64,000 nt of DNA from Colivivens sp963626085 (GTDB taxonomy: Bacteria; Bacteroidota; Bacteroidia; Bacteroidales; Bacteroidaceae), in assembly GCA_963626085.1 (NCBI GenBank), contig CAVFVJ010000045.1, forward strand, positions 8,101 through 72,100, given 5' to 3'. Under the pieces are notes generated by a model. The model saw nothing but the letters and a program-made list of their open reading frames with translations. It did not search any database and was not told the origin of the DNA. The position numbers and the translations under genes were made by a program. Positions 7,412-15,254 of the stretch are shown here, piece after piece (positions within the stretch are counted from its first letter, which is position 1; each line of letters starts with the position of its first letter).

Positions 7412-8761
7412 ATGGGAAAAGCAATCGATAAACTTAAGAATGTCAAGTTTATAAAGACTATCTCAAACATCTGCAAGATAGAGGATCTCCGTACACGTAT
7501 CTTGATCACAATCGGATTTATTGCGGTCTACAGGTTCGGATCATTCATTGTGCTTCCAGGTATTAATACCGATGCACTTCAAAAACTTTCTGAGCAGACC
7601 GAAGGAGGCTTGATGTCTTTGCTTGATATGTTCTCGGGTGGTGCATTTTCCAAGGCGTCAATCTTTGCCCTTGGTATTATGCCGTATATCTCAGCATCTA
7701 TCGTTATGCAGTTGCTGGGTATTGCTGTTCCATATTTCCAGAAGATGCAACGTGAGGGTGAGAGTGGTAGAAGAAAGATGAATCAGTACACTCGTTACTT
7801 GACAGTCTTGATTCTGCTCTTTCAAGGTCCGATGTATTTGGTTAATCTGAATCTGACGACCCAGGGTACCGCATTATATCAGGGACTTGATTGGGCGATG
7901 TTCTACATCACCTCAACAGTTATACTTGCCGCAGGCAGTATGTTTATCCTTTGGTTGGGTGAGAGAATTACAGATAAGGGTATAGGTCAGGGCGTGTCAC
8001 TTATCATTATGATTGGTATCATTGCCAGATTCCCTAACGCTCTTATTCAGGAGTTTATTGCTCGTTTCACTACCCAAGGAGGTTTGGTCGGCTTCTTGTT
8101 GGAGATAATTGTCCTGCTTGCTGTGACAGCAGCAGCGATACTCTTGGTGCAAGGTGTGCGCAGGGTTCCGGTGCAGTATGCCAAGCGTGTTGTCGGTAAC
8201 CGTCAGTATGGTGGTGCACGTCAGTACATCCCACTTAAACCTTATGCGGCTAATGTGATGCCTATCATTTTCGCACAAGCGATAATGTTCATCCCTATAA
8301 CGGTGGCAGGCTACCTTGGAGCAAACCAAAGTGAGTCAATGATGCAGCTTATGGATAACACGAGTGTGTTGTACAACGTGATATTCGCTGCGCTGATTAT
8401 CATCTTCACGTATTTGTATACTGCTATTACTATCAATCCAACACAGATGGCGGAGGACATGAAACGTAACAATGGGTTCATCCCTGGTGTTAAGCCTGGT
8501 AAGAGCACAGCGGAGTTCCTTGACAGGATAATGTCGCACATCACGTTCCCAGGTTCATTGTTCCTTGCGTTTATCGCAATAATGCCAGCTTTCTCAAGTC
8601 TCTTCAATGTCCAGCACGAGTTCGCTCAGTTCTTCGGTGGAACATCATTGTTGATACTTGTAGGTGTTGTACTTGATACGCTCCAGCATATTGAGAGCCA
8701 TCTTCTCATGAGACACTATGACGGACTGCTTGATTCAGGACGTATCAGAGGTGCTCATTGA
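7412..8761 (+). CDS. secY: Preprotein translocase subunit SecY
   Basis: SecY (449 aa) is the inner-membrane channel of the Sec translocon, working with SecE/SecG and SecA. Ten hydrophobic segments can be traced. Family blocks include the plug region after TM1, GIMPYISASIVMQLL near TM2, NPTQMAEDMKRNNGFIPGVKPG in the cytoplasmic C4-C5 loop, and the C-terminal GLLDSGRIRGAH. Its position within the spc ribosomal block is standard, and its stop overlaps the TTG of the following frame. Confidence 0.99.
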   Translation: MGKAIDKLKNVKFIKTISNICKIEDLRTRILITIGFIAVYRFGSFIVLPGINTDALQKLSEQTEGGLMSLLDMFSGGAFSKASIFALGIMPYISASIVMQLLGIAVPYFQKMQREGESGRRKMNQYTRYLTVLILLFQGPMYLVNLNLTTQGTALYQGLDWAMFYITSTVILAAGSMFILWLGERITDKGIGQGVSLIIMIGIIARFPNALIQEFIARFTTQGGLVGFLLEIIVLLAVTAAAILLVQGVRRVPVQYAKRVVGNRQYGGARQYIPLKPYAANVMPIIFAQAIMFIPITVAGYLGANQSESMMQLMDNTSVLYNVIFAALIIIFTYLYTAITINPTQMAEDMKRNNGFIPGVKPGKSTAEFLDRIMSHITFPGSLFLAFIAIMPAFSSLFNVQHEFAQFFGGTSLLILVGVVLDTLQHIESHLLMRHYDGLLDSGRIRGAH

Positions 8762-8784
8762 GAATCGGCTTAAATGATATTTGG

Positions 8785-9573
8785 ATGATTTATCTTAAGA
8801 CTGATGATGAAGTAGAGCTTCTGCGGGAGGCAAACCTGTTGGTGGGAAAGACTCTCGCAGAACTTGCCAAGATAATAGCACCGGGTGTGACTACCCGTCA
8901 ATTGGACGAGTTGGCAGAAACGGTTATTAGGGATCATGGGGCAGAACCGACTTTCAAAGGGTTCCCAAACCCTTATGGAAGTCCGTTCCCTGCAAGTATC
9001 TGTACGTCGGTCAATGAGGTTGTGGTACACGGTATTCCGAACGACACCCCTCTAAAAGAGGGCGATATAGTATCTGTCGACTGTGGAACTAAACTTAACG
9101 GCTATTGTGGTGACTCATGTTACACCTTTGCTGTCGGTGAGGTTGCTCCAGAGGTTGGACAGTTGCTGAAAGTCACTAAGGAATCCTTGTATAAGGGTAT
9201 CGAACAGGCAGTTGTAAGCCACCGGCTTGGTGACATATCAAATGCAGTTCAATCACATTGCGAGGGTTGCGGATACGGTGTGGTGCGTGAGTTTGTCGGT
9301 CATGGCATAGGACGCGAGATGCATGAGGACCCACAGGTCCCCAATTATGGCAAGCGTGGTAATGGCATGTTGCTGAAGAACGGACTTTGTATCGCTATCG
9401 AGCCGATGATAACGCTCGGTACGAGAGAAATCTACATGTTGCCTGACAAGTGGGGTGTTATAACCCGTGATGGCAAGGCAGCAGCCCATTTCGAGCACAC
9501 GGTTTGTGTTCGCAAGGGCAAGGCAGATATTTTGTCATCGTTTGAAGAAATAGAAAAGATAGTTCAAGAGTAA
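8785..9573 (+). CDS. map: Type I methionine aminopeptidase
   Basis: This enzyme (262 aa) removes the initiator methionine from nascent proteins. The dimetal ligands are visible: Asp in VDCGTKLNGYCGD (two), His in GHGIGREMHEDP, Glu in IAIEPMI and Glu in AHFEHTV. The substrate-pocket His is in VVHGIPND. There is no N-terminal zinc-finger extension. I choose the ATG at 8785 because MIYLKTDDEVELLR matches the family start. An in-frame TTG at 8758 overlapping the secY stop would add nine unconserved residues. Confidence 0.97.
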   Translation: MIYLKTDDEVELLREANLLVGKTLAELAKIIAPGVTTRQLDELAETVIRDHGAEPTFKGFPNPYGSPFPASICTSVNEVVVHGIPNDTPLKEGDIVSVDCGTKLNGYCGDSCYTFAVGEVAPEVGQLLKVTKESLYKGIEQAVVSHRLGDISNAVQSHCEGCGYGVVREFVGHGIGREMHEDPQVPNYGKRGNGMLLKNGLCIAIEPMITLGTREIYMLPDKWGVITRDGKAAAHFEHTVCVRKGKADILSSFEEIEKIVQE

Positions 9574-9583
9574 TCATTTTAGT

Positions 9584-9802
9584 ATGGCTAAGCAGTCAGC
9601 AATAGAGCAAGACGGTACAATAGTAGAGGCATTGTCAAATGCAATGTTTCGTGTGGAACTGGAGAATGGTCACGAGATAATCGCCCATATATCTGGGAAG
9701 ATGAGGATGCATTACATTAAGATCCTTCCAGGTGACAAGATAAGGGTGGAGATGTCTCCATACGACCTTTCCAAAGGACGAATAGTTTTTAGATACAAAT
9801 AA
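9584..9802 (+). CDS. infA: Translation initiation factor IF-1
   Basis: IF-1 (72 aa) is a single S1/OB-fold protein that binds the 30S A site during initiation. The pattern MAKQSAIEQDGTIVEALSNA, FRVELENGHEIIAHISGKMR and KGRIVFRYK matches the family exactly in length and layout. It sits between map and rpmJ, a conserved arrangement. Confidence 0.98.
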   Translation: MAKQSAIEQDGTIVEALSNAMFRVELENGHEIIAHISGKMRMHYIKILPGDKIRVEMSPYDLSKGRIVFRYK

Positions 9803-9815
9803 ACATTCAACATAT

Positions 9816-9932
9816 ATGAAAACAAAAGCATCTTTAAAGAAACGTACTCCTGATTGTGTCATCGTAAGACGTAAGGGTCGTCTGTTTGTAATAAATAAGA
9901 AGAACCCCAAGTACAAGATGCGTCAGGGATAA
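9816..9932 (+). CDS. rpmJ: 50S ribosomal protein L36, zinc-free form
   Basis: This 38-codon gene encodes MKTKASLKKRTPDCVIVRRK followed by GRLFVINKKNPKYKMRQG. The KKRTPxC, RRKGRLxVI and NPKYKxRQG elements identify L36. Only one cysteine remains (residue 14), so the usual Cys3-His zinc site is missing. It lies between infA and rpsM, the canonical location. Confidence 0.97.
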   Translation: MKTKASLKKRTPDCVIVRRKGRLFVINKKNPKYKMRQG

Positions 9933-9966
9933 TTCAAGCCAAGTAGATAATAAAAAGATTTAAGAT

Positions 9967-10347
9967 ATGGCAATTAGAATTGTTGGTGTAGACCTCCCAC
10001 AGAACAAGAGAGGCGAGATTGCGTTAACATACATATTCGGTATCGGACGCAGTAGTTCAGCCAAGATATTGGAAAAGGCTGGAGTGGACAAGGATTTGAA
10101 GGTTAAGGACTGGACAGATGACCAAGCTGCCAAGATTCGTGAGATTATCGGCACAGAGTTCAAGGTAGAAGGTGATTTGCGTTCTGAGATCCAACTTAAC
10201 ATCAAGCGATTGATGGACATTGGATGCTACCGTGGAATCCGCCATCGTATCGGTCTTCCTGTACGTGGACAGAGTACAAAGAACAACGCGCGTACTCGTA
10301 AGGGAAAGAAGAAGACAGTTGCAAACAAGAAGAAAGCTACTAAATAA
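9967..10347 (+). CDS. rpsM: 30S ribosomal protein S13
   Basis: S13 (126 aa) sits in the 30S head and contacts P-site tRNA through its basic tail. The helix-two-turn-helix region (ALTYIFGIGRSSSAKIL) and the C-terminal GIRHRIGLPVRGQSTKNNAR block, with a Lys-rich end, are clear. Confidence 0.98.
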   Translation: MAIRIVGVDLPQNKRGEIALTYIFGIGRSSSAKILEKAGVDKDLKVKDWTDDQAAKIREIIGTEFKVEGDLRSEIQLNIKRLMDIGCYRGIRHRIGLPVRGQSTKNNARTRKGKKKTVANKKKATK

Positions 10348-10356
10348 TAATCGGAT

Positions 10357-10746
10357 ATGGCAAAGAAAACAACTACTGCTAAGAAGAGAAATGTCAAGGT
10401 TGGTGCTCAGGGACAGCTTCACGTCCACTCATCATTCAACAACATCATTGTTACCTTGGCAAATAGTGAAGGTCAGGTTATCTCATGGTCTTCAGCAGGT
10501 AAAATGGGATTCAGAGGATCCAAGAAGAACACGCCATACGCTGCTCAGATGGCAGCACAGGATTGTGCAAAGGTTGCGTATGATCTCGGCTTGAGGAAGG
10601 TGACCGCTTATGTTAAGGGACCGGGTAACGGACGTGAATCTGCCATACGTGGTTGTTATGGCGCTGGAATAGAAGTGACAGAGATTATTGATGTCACTCC
10701 ACTTCCGCATAATGGCTGTCGTCCTCCAAAGAGGAGAAGAGTTTAA
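10357..10746 (+). CDS. rpsK: 30S ribosomal protein S11
   Basis: S11 (129 aa) forms the 30S platform with S6 and S18. The segments HVHSSFNNIIVTLAN, KMGFRGSKKNTPYAAQ and the C-terminal DVTPLPHNGCRPPKRRRV are family signatures. It is followed by an unusual 100-base spacer before rpsD. Confidence 0.98.
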   Translation: MAKKTTTAKKRNVKVGAQGQLHVHSSFNNIIVTLANSEGQVISWSSAGKMGFRGSKKNTPYAAQMAAQDCAKVAYDLGLRKVTAYVKGPGNGRESAIRGCYGAGIEVTEIIDVTPLPHNGCRPPKRRRV

Positions 10747-10782
10747 TAAGTAAATAATTATTGCATGGCAACGTGTATTAAA

Positions 10783-10831
10783 GGTGGCATCTTTCCTTTC
10801 TGCCACTGCGGCTGCACACAATGCCACTGCG
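10783..10831 (+). promoter_or_regulatory. Structured spacer upstream of rpsD
   Basis: In the 100-base gap between rpsK and rpsD, GGTGGCA (10783-10789) can pair with TGCCACT (10801-10807) to make a 7-bp stem (one GU pair) with a pyrimidine-rich 11-base loop. The ten bases TGCCACTGCG occur twice, at 10801-10810 and 10822-10831, so the same arm can pair with either copy. S4 is an autoregulator in several bacteria, so a leader for rpsD or the rpsD-rpoA-rplQ segment is plausible. This is inference. Confidence 0.4.
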
Positions 10832-10846
10832 AAAAACAGATTTAAT

Positions 10847-11452
10847 ATGGCAAGATATATTGGCCCTAAATCAAGAATCTCTCGTCGTTTCGGTGAGGCA
10901 ATATTTGGACCTGACAAAGTTCTTTCAAAGAGAAACTACCCTGCAGGTCAGCATGGAAACAATCGTCGCAAGAAGTCTTCAGAGTATGGACTTATGCTCG
11001 CTGAAAAGCAGAAGGCAAAGTATACATATGGAGTCCTTGAGCGTCAGTTCCGCAATTTGTTCGAGAAAGCTGCTTCCTCAAGCGGTGTGACTGGTGAAGT
11101 CCTCCTGCAGCTGTTGGAAGCTCGTCTTGACAATGTCGTATACCGTTTGGGTATAGCTCCTACTCGCGCTGCTGCCCGTCAGCTCGTGAGTCACAAGCAC
11201 ATAACTGTTGACGGTGCTGTTGTTAACATCCCGTCTTATTCAGTTAAGCCAGGTCAACTGGTCGCTGTTCGTGAAAAATCAAAGTCTCTTGAAGTAATAG
11301 CTGCATCTTTGGCAGGCTTCAACCACAGCAAGTATCCTTGGACTGAATGGGATGAAGACGCTAAAGGTGGAAAGCTCTTGCACCTGCCTGAACGTGCAGA
11401 TATTCCAGAGAACATTAAGGAGCAGATGATAGTCGAGTTATACTCTAAATAA
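10847..11452 (+). CDS. rpsD: 30S ribosomal protein S4
   Basis: S4 (201 aa) nucleates 30S assembly and, in many bacteria, autoregulates translation. The N-terminus MARYIGPKSRISRRFGE lacks the zinc cysteines of the C-plus form. The S4 RNA-binding domain is at about residues 93-155 (LEARLDNVVYRLGIAPTRAA, then ITVDG). A longer frame from 10784 through the spacer is rejected because MARY is the conserved start. Confidence 0.98.
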   Translation: MARYIGPKSRISRRFGEAIFGPDKVLSKRNYPAGQHGNNRRKKSSEYGLMLAEKQKAKYTYGVLERQFRNLFEKAASSSGVTGEVLLQLLEARLDNVVYRLGIAPTRAAARQLVSHKHITVDGAVVNIPSYSVKPGQLVAVREKSKSLEVIAASLAGFNHSKYPWTEWDEDAKGGKLLHLPERADIPENIKEQMIVELYSK

Positions 11453-11462
11453 TAAATAGACA

Positions 11463-12455
11463 ATGGCGGTATTAGCATTTCAAAAACCAGAAAAAGTTAT
11501 AATGTTGGAAGCGGACGACAAGTACGGAAAATTCGAGTTCCGTCCTTTGGAGTCTGGCTTCGGAATTACCATCGGTAACTCCCTTCGTCGAATACTTCTC
11601 TCTTCATTGGAGGGCTATGCAATCAATACAGTCCGCATTGCAGGCGTTGAGCATGAATTCTCCACTGTGCCAGGAGTGAAGGAAGACGTAACCAACATTA
11701 TCTTGAATCTCAAACAAGTGAGATTCAAGCAACTAGTCGATGACGTGGAGACAGAGAGAGTCTCTATCTCAATCGCAAATTCCACTGAGTTCAAGGCCGG
11801 GGATATAAGCAAATATCTGAATGGATTTGGAGTGTTAAATCCTGAATTGGTAATTTGTCATTTAGATTCTCAAGCAACACTTGACATTGAATTGAACATC
11901 AACAAGGGTCGTGGATACGTCTCCTCAGAGGAGAACCGGCAATATTGCAGGGAGATCAACGAACTTGCCATCGATTCGATTTACACACCTATACGCAACG
12001 TGAAGTTTTCTGTTGAACCTTACCGTGTGCAGCAGAAGACTGACTACGACAAGCTGACCCTTGAAATCACGACCGATGGCTCCGTTCATCCGAAGGAAGC
12101 TTTGAAGGAGGCAGCCAAAATTCTGATTTACCACTTCATGTTGTTCTCCGATGAGAAGATCACATTGGATAATAATGACATGGATGGCGTTGAGGAGTTT
12201 GATGAGGAGGTTTTGCGTATGCGTCAGTTGCTTAAGACTAAACTCACTGATATGAATCTTTCTGTCCGCGCCCTTAATTGTTTGAAGGCAGCTGAGGTAG
12301 AAACGTTAGGTGATTTGGTGAAATACCAAAAGAACGATTTGCTGAAGTTCCGTAATTTCGGTAAGAAATCCCTGACTGAGCTTGACGACTTGCTCGAACA
12401 GCATGGACTGTCATTCGGAACCGACACTTCTAAGTATAAATTGGATAAAGATTAA
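11463..12455 (+). CDS. rpoA: RNA polymerase alpha subunit
   Basis: Alpha (330 aa) dimerises to scaffold RNA polymerase and contacts promoters and activators. The N-terminal domain (about 1-235) includes EFRPLESGFGITIGNSLRRI. A linker rich in acidic residues follows, and the C-terminal domain (about 265-320, with LGDLVKYQKNDLLKFRNFGKK) has the helix-hairpin-helix that binds UP elements. It sits between rpsD and rplQ as usual. Confidence 0.99.
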   Translation: MAVLAFQKPEKVIMLEADDKYGKFEFRPLESGFGITIGNSLRRILLSSLEGYAINTVRIAGVEHEFSTVPGVKEDVTNIILNLKQVRFKQLVDDVETERVSISIANSTEFKAGDISKYLNGFGVLNPELVICHLDSQATLDIELNINKGRGYVSSEENRQYCREINELAIDSIYTPIRNVKFSVEPYRVQQKTDYDKLTLEITTDGSVHPKEALKEAAKILIYHFMLFSDEKITLDNNDMDGVEEFDEEVLRMRQLLKTKLTDMNLSVRALNCLKAAEVETLGDLVKYQKNDLLKFRNFGKKSLTELDDLLEQHGLSFGTDTSKYKLDKD

Positions 12456-12461
12456 TCAACG

Positions 12462-12989
12462 ATGAGACACAATAAGAAATTTAATCATCTGAGTCGTAAG
12501 ACTGCTCACAGAGCAGCGATGTTGTCTAATATGGCGACCTCTTTGATTCTGCACAAGAGAATTACTACGACTCTTCAGAAAGCGAAAGCTCTTCGTGTAT
12601 ATGTAGAGCCACTGATTACAAAGTCAAAGGAGGATACAACCGCCTCACGTCGTGTTGTGTTCAGTTACTTGCAGAACAAATATGCTATCACCGAGCTGTT
12701 CGGTGCTGTAGCTACAAAGGTCGGTAACCGTCCTGGCGGCTATACTCGCATCATTAAGCTTGGCAAGCGTCCTTCCGACGATGCTGATATGGCTTTCATC
12801 GAGCTCGTTGACTTCGACGAGAATATGGCAAAGGGTGAGAAGAAAGCAACCCGTACCCGTCGCTCTAAGAAGTCAGCAGTAAAAGCAGAGGTTCCAGCAG
12901 TAGAGGAAACTCCTGTAGCAACTGAGGAACCAGTTGCAGAAGCTCCTGCCGCTGAGGCTTCAACCACTGAGGATAAGGTTGCGGAGTAA
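12462..12989 (+). CDS. rplQ: 50S ribosomal protein L17 with acidic C-terminal tail
   Basis: L17 (175 aa) binds near the tunnel exit. The core (about residues 1-118) begins MRHNKKFNHLSRKTAHRAAM and includes the GGYTRIIKLGKRPSDDA block. A tail of about 45 residues rich in Ala, Glu, Pro and Val follows a basic KKATRTRRSKK patch. Such tails are seen in Bacteroidetes L17 proteins and are absent from the 127-aa E. coli form. It is the last gene of the ribosomal operon. Confidence 0.98.
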   Translation: MRHNKKFNHLSRKTAHRAAMLSNMATSLILHKRITTTLQKAKALRVYVEPLITKSKEDTTASRRVVFSYLQNKYAITELFGAVATKVGNRPGGYTRIIKLGKRPSDDADMAFIELVDFDENMAKGEKKATRTRRSKKSAVKAEVPAVEETPVATEEPVAEAPAAEASTTEDKVAE

Positions 12990-13022
12990 TTACTCTGAAC
13001 TGTTTTCATAAAGGTTTGATAG

Positions 13023-13054
13023 CCGTGCGCTCCTTGCAGCGCACGGTTTTTTTT
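13023..13054 (+). terminator. Intrinsic terminator of the ribosomal operon
   Basis: A perfect 9-bp GC-rich stem (CCGTGCGCT, 13023-13031, with AGCGCACGG, 13038-13046), a six-base loop and then eight consecutive T residues make a strong rho-independent terminator. It lies 33 bases after the rplQ stop. Confidence 0.95.
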
Positions 13055-13138
13055 GTCTTGTTCAGTTCTGTATACTGCAATTCTCGATTGTTTCAATGAA
13101 AAATCACGCTTGTGAGTAACTTTTTTGTTAAAACTCTG

Positions 13139-13167
13139 TTGCGGCAAGAGAAAATTAGCTATGTTTG
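13139..13167 (+). promoter_or_regulatory. Bacteroidetes-type promoter for the CotH/FAS1/SusCD locus
   Basis: TATGTTTG at 13160-13167 fits the TAnnTTTG -7 box. A TTG at 13139-13141 lies 18 bases upstream, close to the usual spacing of the -33 element. Transcription would start near 13174, about 46 bases before the CotH gene. It is the only promoter-like site I found at the head of the locus. Confidence 0.6.
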
Positions 13168-13219
13168 TAACGTGTTTGTAAACACACCTAGGTGCCAATA
13201 ACGTTATAAGAATTTTGAA

Positions 13220-15187
13220 ATGAAACTTGCAAGTAAAATAATGTCCTTAATGACCGCAACCCTTGTGGCCCAACCTACTATTGCACAGGACTGGTACCGC
13301 ATTAATGTGCACGATGAATCCACTGACAAATCCAACTATGAATGGAGCTTTCCTTATGCTGTAAGCCAATTCTCCCACTTTGACTTCTCTTCAGACGGCA
13401 CAGAGATGCGCGGTCATCGCATTGACGAGGAAGACGGAACTGTTACTTATGTCCCGTTTTCTGTAAACAGTATTGACAGTGTTATGATTGTCAATGAGTT
13501 GTCTGAAGAAGAACAGACGCACAACAAGTATCAGGTATACACGCTCAATGTGACGACCAATGGTTCTGTGGGTGTTACCTCGAAGGAGGATTACGTGAAC
13601 TGCTTCGTCTCTCTTGACGGTAAGGATGGTTACAACTGCTATTCAGGTTCTGGTCGTATCCGCGGGCGTGGAAACTCTACGTGGGCGTGGTACGACAAGA
13701 AGCCTTACCGCCTCAAGCTCGACAAAAAGAACAAGATGCTGGGTCTTGCCAAGAGCAAGGACTGGGTCTTGCTCGCTAACTACCGTGATGTCACTGACTT
13801 GATGAACGCATTCATGTTCGAGACTGCAAGTTGGATGGGGATGTCTTGCGTCAACCACACTCGTTTTGTGGAGCTTTTCCTTGATGGAGACTACAAGGGA
13901 CTTTACCAAATGACAGAACAAGTGGAGCAAGGCAAGAACCGTGTGAATGTTGCTGATAATGGTGGTATACTCTTGGCTATTGACTATGATGACGGACCTA
14001 ACGGTAACACAAGTACAGACGCCAGTTTCTTCTCTCCTGTCTTCTCAATGCCGATGTGCGTTAAATACCCCAAGGACGCTACCGCCGCTCAGGTTGATTC
14101 TATCAAAAACCTACTGGAAGACCTTGAGACTGCTATCGAGGATGCTGATTATGACGCGCTCGACAAACTGATGGACATGCGTTCTTTCATGACAATGGCG
14201 ATGCTTCAGGAGTATGCAGAGAACGTAGAGATTTGTGCTCCCCGTAGCGTCTACATGTACAAGGACGTGAACGGTAAATGGTTTATGGGTCCTTTCTGGG
14301 ATTGGGATGCCGGTTTTGACTTCGACTGGGGTGACATGATGACCGGTCACAAATACTTCAGCGACTATAAGGAACTAGTTCTTGGCACAGACCCAGCCAA
14401 TCGCATAGGAATGTACGGCGCGACTCCCCGTTTCTTCACCGACATGTTCAAGTCCGCTACATACACCCAAGCCTACAAGGATTTGTGGAACTCAGTGAAG
14501 GACTCAATATTCACACGCAACTGGGCTGAGATGGAAAAATACATCGCTGAGTTGAACAAGGGAGCATACAGCCGTGACATAGCACGCTGGCCTTTGTACC
14601 ATACTTATGGCTTCGGCTTCGAACAGCGTGAGTACAGCGTGTCGGAGGAAATATCCAAAATGAAGACATGGCTGCAGAAACGCACCAGCTATCTCGATAA
14701 AATCATCAACGCTTATCCCAATCCCGACAAAAAGGCGGAGGAAATCGACTGTGGAGTGATGACAATGGATGTCAAAATGAGTTTCCGACTGGGATACTCG
14801 CAGAGAGGAACCATCGAGATTGATGAGGACACGCTTTCCAAATACTTCGGACTCTCTTCAGATGAACTTGCTGATGCATTGGTTTCGTTGAGTCCTTTGA
14901 ATTCAGACGGCTCGGATGGTTGGAGTTCAGCGCAGGGAACATGGGGTGCGTGGTTTGACGCTGATGGAGATGTCTGTAACTATTCGGATAAAAATTCTCA
15001 TGTGTTCATTGAACCGTCCGATTTGTCAACCAGCGATATTTATAGCTGGAACTATGGATGTCATCCTGAGAACTGCAAGTCGGGAGATAAACATACCGTA
15101 TACATGAAATTTACCGTTCCGTTGAAGGACGGCAACAAAGGGAAACTCACAGTCCGGGTTAATTTCGGTATTGACGTGAACCCCTAA
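13220..15187 (+). CDS. Secreted CotH kinase family protein
   Basis: The protein (655 aa) starts with a signal peptide (about residues 1-22, ending PTIAQ). After a short N-terminal beta-rich part comes a CotH-type domain: RIRGRGNSTWAWYDKKPYRLK at about 146-166, FLDGDYKGLYQMTEQVE near 217-233 and the acidic FWDWDAGFDFDWGD at about 358-371. CotH proteins are atypical protein kinases first known from spore coats; secreted homologues are common in Bacteroidetes. The C-terminal 140 residues (about 510-655) form another beta-rich domain that may be a DUF4859-like module. That name is uncertain. It is the first gene of a locus of FAS1 lipoproteins and SusC/SusD pairs, so it may act on surface or captured proteins. 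Substrate and activity are unknown. Confidence 0.85.
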   Translation: MKLASKIMSLMTATLVAQPTIAQDWYRINVHDESTDKSNYEWSFPYAVSQFSHFDFSSDGTEMRGHRIDEEDGTVTYVPFSVNSIDSVMIVNELSEEEQTHNKYQVYTLNVTTNGSVGVTSKEDYVNCFVSLDGKDGYNCYSGSGRIRGRGNSTWAWYDKKPYRLKLDKKNKMLGLAKSKDWVLLANYRDVTDLMNAFMFETASWMGMSCVNHTRFVELFLDGDYKGLYQMTEQVEQGKNRVNVADNGGILLAIDYDDGPNGNTSTDASFFSPVFSMPMCVKYPKDATAAQVDSIKNLLEDLETAIEDADYDALDKLMDMRSFMTMAMLQEYAENVEICAPRSVYMYKDVNGKWFMGPFWDWDAGFDFDWGDMMTGHKYFSDYKELVLGTDPANRIGMYGATPRFFTDMFKSATYTQAYKDLWNSVKDSIFTRNWAEMEKYIAELNKGAYSRDIARWPLYHTYGFGFEQREYSVSEEISKMKTWLQKRTSYLDKIINAYPNPDKKAEEIDCGVMTMDVKMSFRLGYSQRGTIEIDEDTLSKYFGLSSDELADALVSLSPLNSDGSDGWSSAQGTWGAWFDADGDVCNYSDKNSHVFIEPSDLSTSDIYSWNYGCHPENCKSGDKHTVYMKFTVPLKDGNKGKLTVRVNFGIDVNP

Positions 15188-15254
15188 ACGACGATAAGGA
15201 AACTAATAGAGAAAACGAAATATAAATATCTAAATTAATTAATGATTCTAAATT

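Noticed and set aside
10784..10846. N-terminal extension of rpsD
   Set aside because: The in-frame extension MASFLSATAAAHNATAKNRF is not part of S4; the conserved start is MARY at 10847, and the spacer is better seen as a structured leader.
12740..13198. 152-codon minus-strand frame over the end of rplQ and the terminator
   Set aside because: It runs through a strong terminator and antisense to the L17 tail; its Ala/Ser-rich part is simply the complement of the acidic tail.
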